A stretch of DNA of 14,401 nucleotides. It comes from Lachnospiraceae bacterium. GTDB taxonomy: Bacteria > Bacillota > Clostridia > Lachnospirales > Lachnospiraceae. Position numbers and translations under genes: made by a program. The notes below the pieces were generated by a model. That model was not told the origin of the DNA. It searched no databases and saw only the letters and a list, made by a program, of their open reading frames with translations. Of the stretch, positions 14,044 to 14,401 are shown piece after piece. The stretch is taken from NCBI GenBank assembly GCA_022798035.1, contig JAAWLS010000024.1, positions 1-14,401 of the forward strand, in the 5' to 3' direction. Positions within the stretch are counted from its first letter, which is position 1. Each line of letters begins with the position of its first letter.

Positions 14044-14401
14044 TCATCCGCAAAAGCGAAACGCGCATATCCAGACGGGATTTTCAGACTGAACCAAATG
14101 ATAGCTTCCAGCCTCTCTTACCCGGTTTGCCTGTAATTGCACCACTTCTTTTTCTGTTATCCCTTCCATAGACAGGACTTCTCTCAGCTCGCAGATGGTT
14201 TCCATACTGACTGCATTGATAACCACCCGCATATTGGGATTCTTCTGCCTGAGCAGAGCCAGTATTTCTTTAAGTCTGCCGCCGCTGCCCCCGATAAATG
14301 CATGGGTGGCCGCCGGCAAATCGGACAGGCTTTCCGGCGCCGTCCCTTTTACCACTGTTATATTCTCCAGCCCGGCCGTCTCTTTATTTTTCCCAATCAG
14401 G
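14044..14401 (-). CDS. cbiT: Cobalt-precorrin-6B C15-methyltransferase (decarboxylating), C-terminal part
   Basis: Partial gene: the frame is open to the window edge, so the true start lies outside and about 118 C-terminal residues are seen. ENITVVKGTAPESL, then THAFIGGSGGRLKEI and INAVSMET match the SAM-binding and C-terminal strands of CbiT. That enzyme methylates C15 and removes the carboxyl of the C12 side chain of precorrin-6B. In many Firmicutes CbiT is the second half of a CbiET fusion, and that cannot be judged here. The last residues (NPVWICAFRFCG) are the usual C-terminal strand. First gene of the visible operon, ending 15 bases before cbiA. Confidence 0.86.
   Translation of the reverse strand, partial: LIGKNKETAGLENITVVKGTAPESLSDLPAATHAFIGGSGGRLKEILALLRQKNPNMRVVINAVSMETICELREVLSMEGITEKEVVQLQANRVREAGSYHLVQSENPVWICAFRFCG

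Overview
The window looks like chromosome from an anaerobic Firmicute, most likely a Lachnospiraceae-type Clostridium. This rests on moderate G+C, strong AGGAGG-like ribosome binding sites, the anaerobic cobalamin genes, the style of the HisRS and AspRS, and an Rpn-family remnant of the kind common in that group. The family assignment is inference. Every gene I can support reads on the minus strand, so transcription runs from position 14401 towards 1.

Region A (14401 to about 5823) is a tetrapyrrole/cobalamin operon. In order of transcription it holds the end of cbiT (cut by the window edge), cbiA, cbiL, an ABC-2 type ATPase and permease, a membrane-anchored extracytoplasmic protein with a NEAT-like domain, hemA, and a 788-residue hemC-cobA-hemD fusion. 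A decayed Rpn nuclease tail follows, then a strong rho-independent terminator. Several junctions are 4-base start/stop overlaps. Together the genes cover glutamyl-tRNA reduction, porphobilinogen to precorrin-2 in one polypeptide, precorrin-2 C20 methylation, C15 methylation/decarboxylation and a,c-amidation. HemL, HemB and the other Cbi enzymes are not in the window. The transporter plus NEAT-like protein inside this operon has no obvious assigned job and is one of the two most interesting modules here.

Region B (5667 to 5821) is a non-coding block with nested inverted and direct repeats built around the unit AATTTCCTATATGACAA. It looks like a dispersed intergenic element. A second structured spacer, with a 12-bp perfect inverted repeat, lies between hemA and the fusion gene (8539 to 8605).

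Region C (5650 to 282) is a second operon with a good sigma-A-type promoter at 5621 to 5650. It holds a small eight-cysteine protein, hisS, aspS, and then, with no visible terminator, an AAA ATPase and a partner with a PD-(D/E)XK-like D...ExK motif, separated by one base. The last two resemble ATPase/nuclease defence pairs, but I cannot place them in a named system. The HisRS is an unusual type with eukaryote-like core features and a shortened C-terminal domain.

Region D (1 to 281) holds no recognised gene. It has two weak small reading frames on the minus strand, one possibly the start of a broken or frameshifted XRE-like regulator. I saw no rRNA, tRNA, CRISPR array, insertion sequence, T-box or cobalamin riboswitch.
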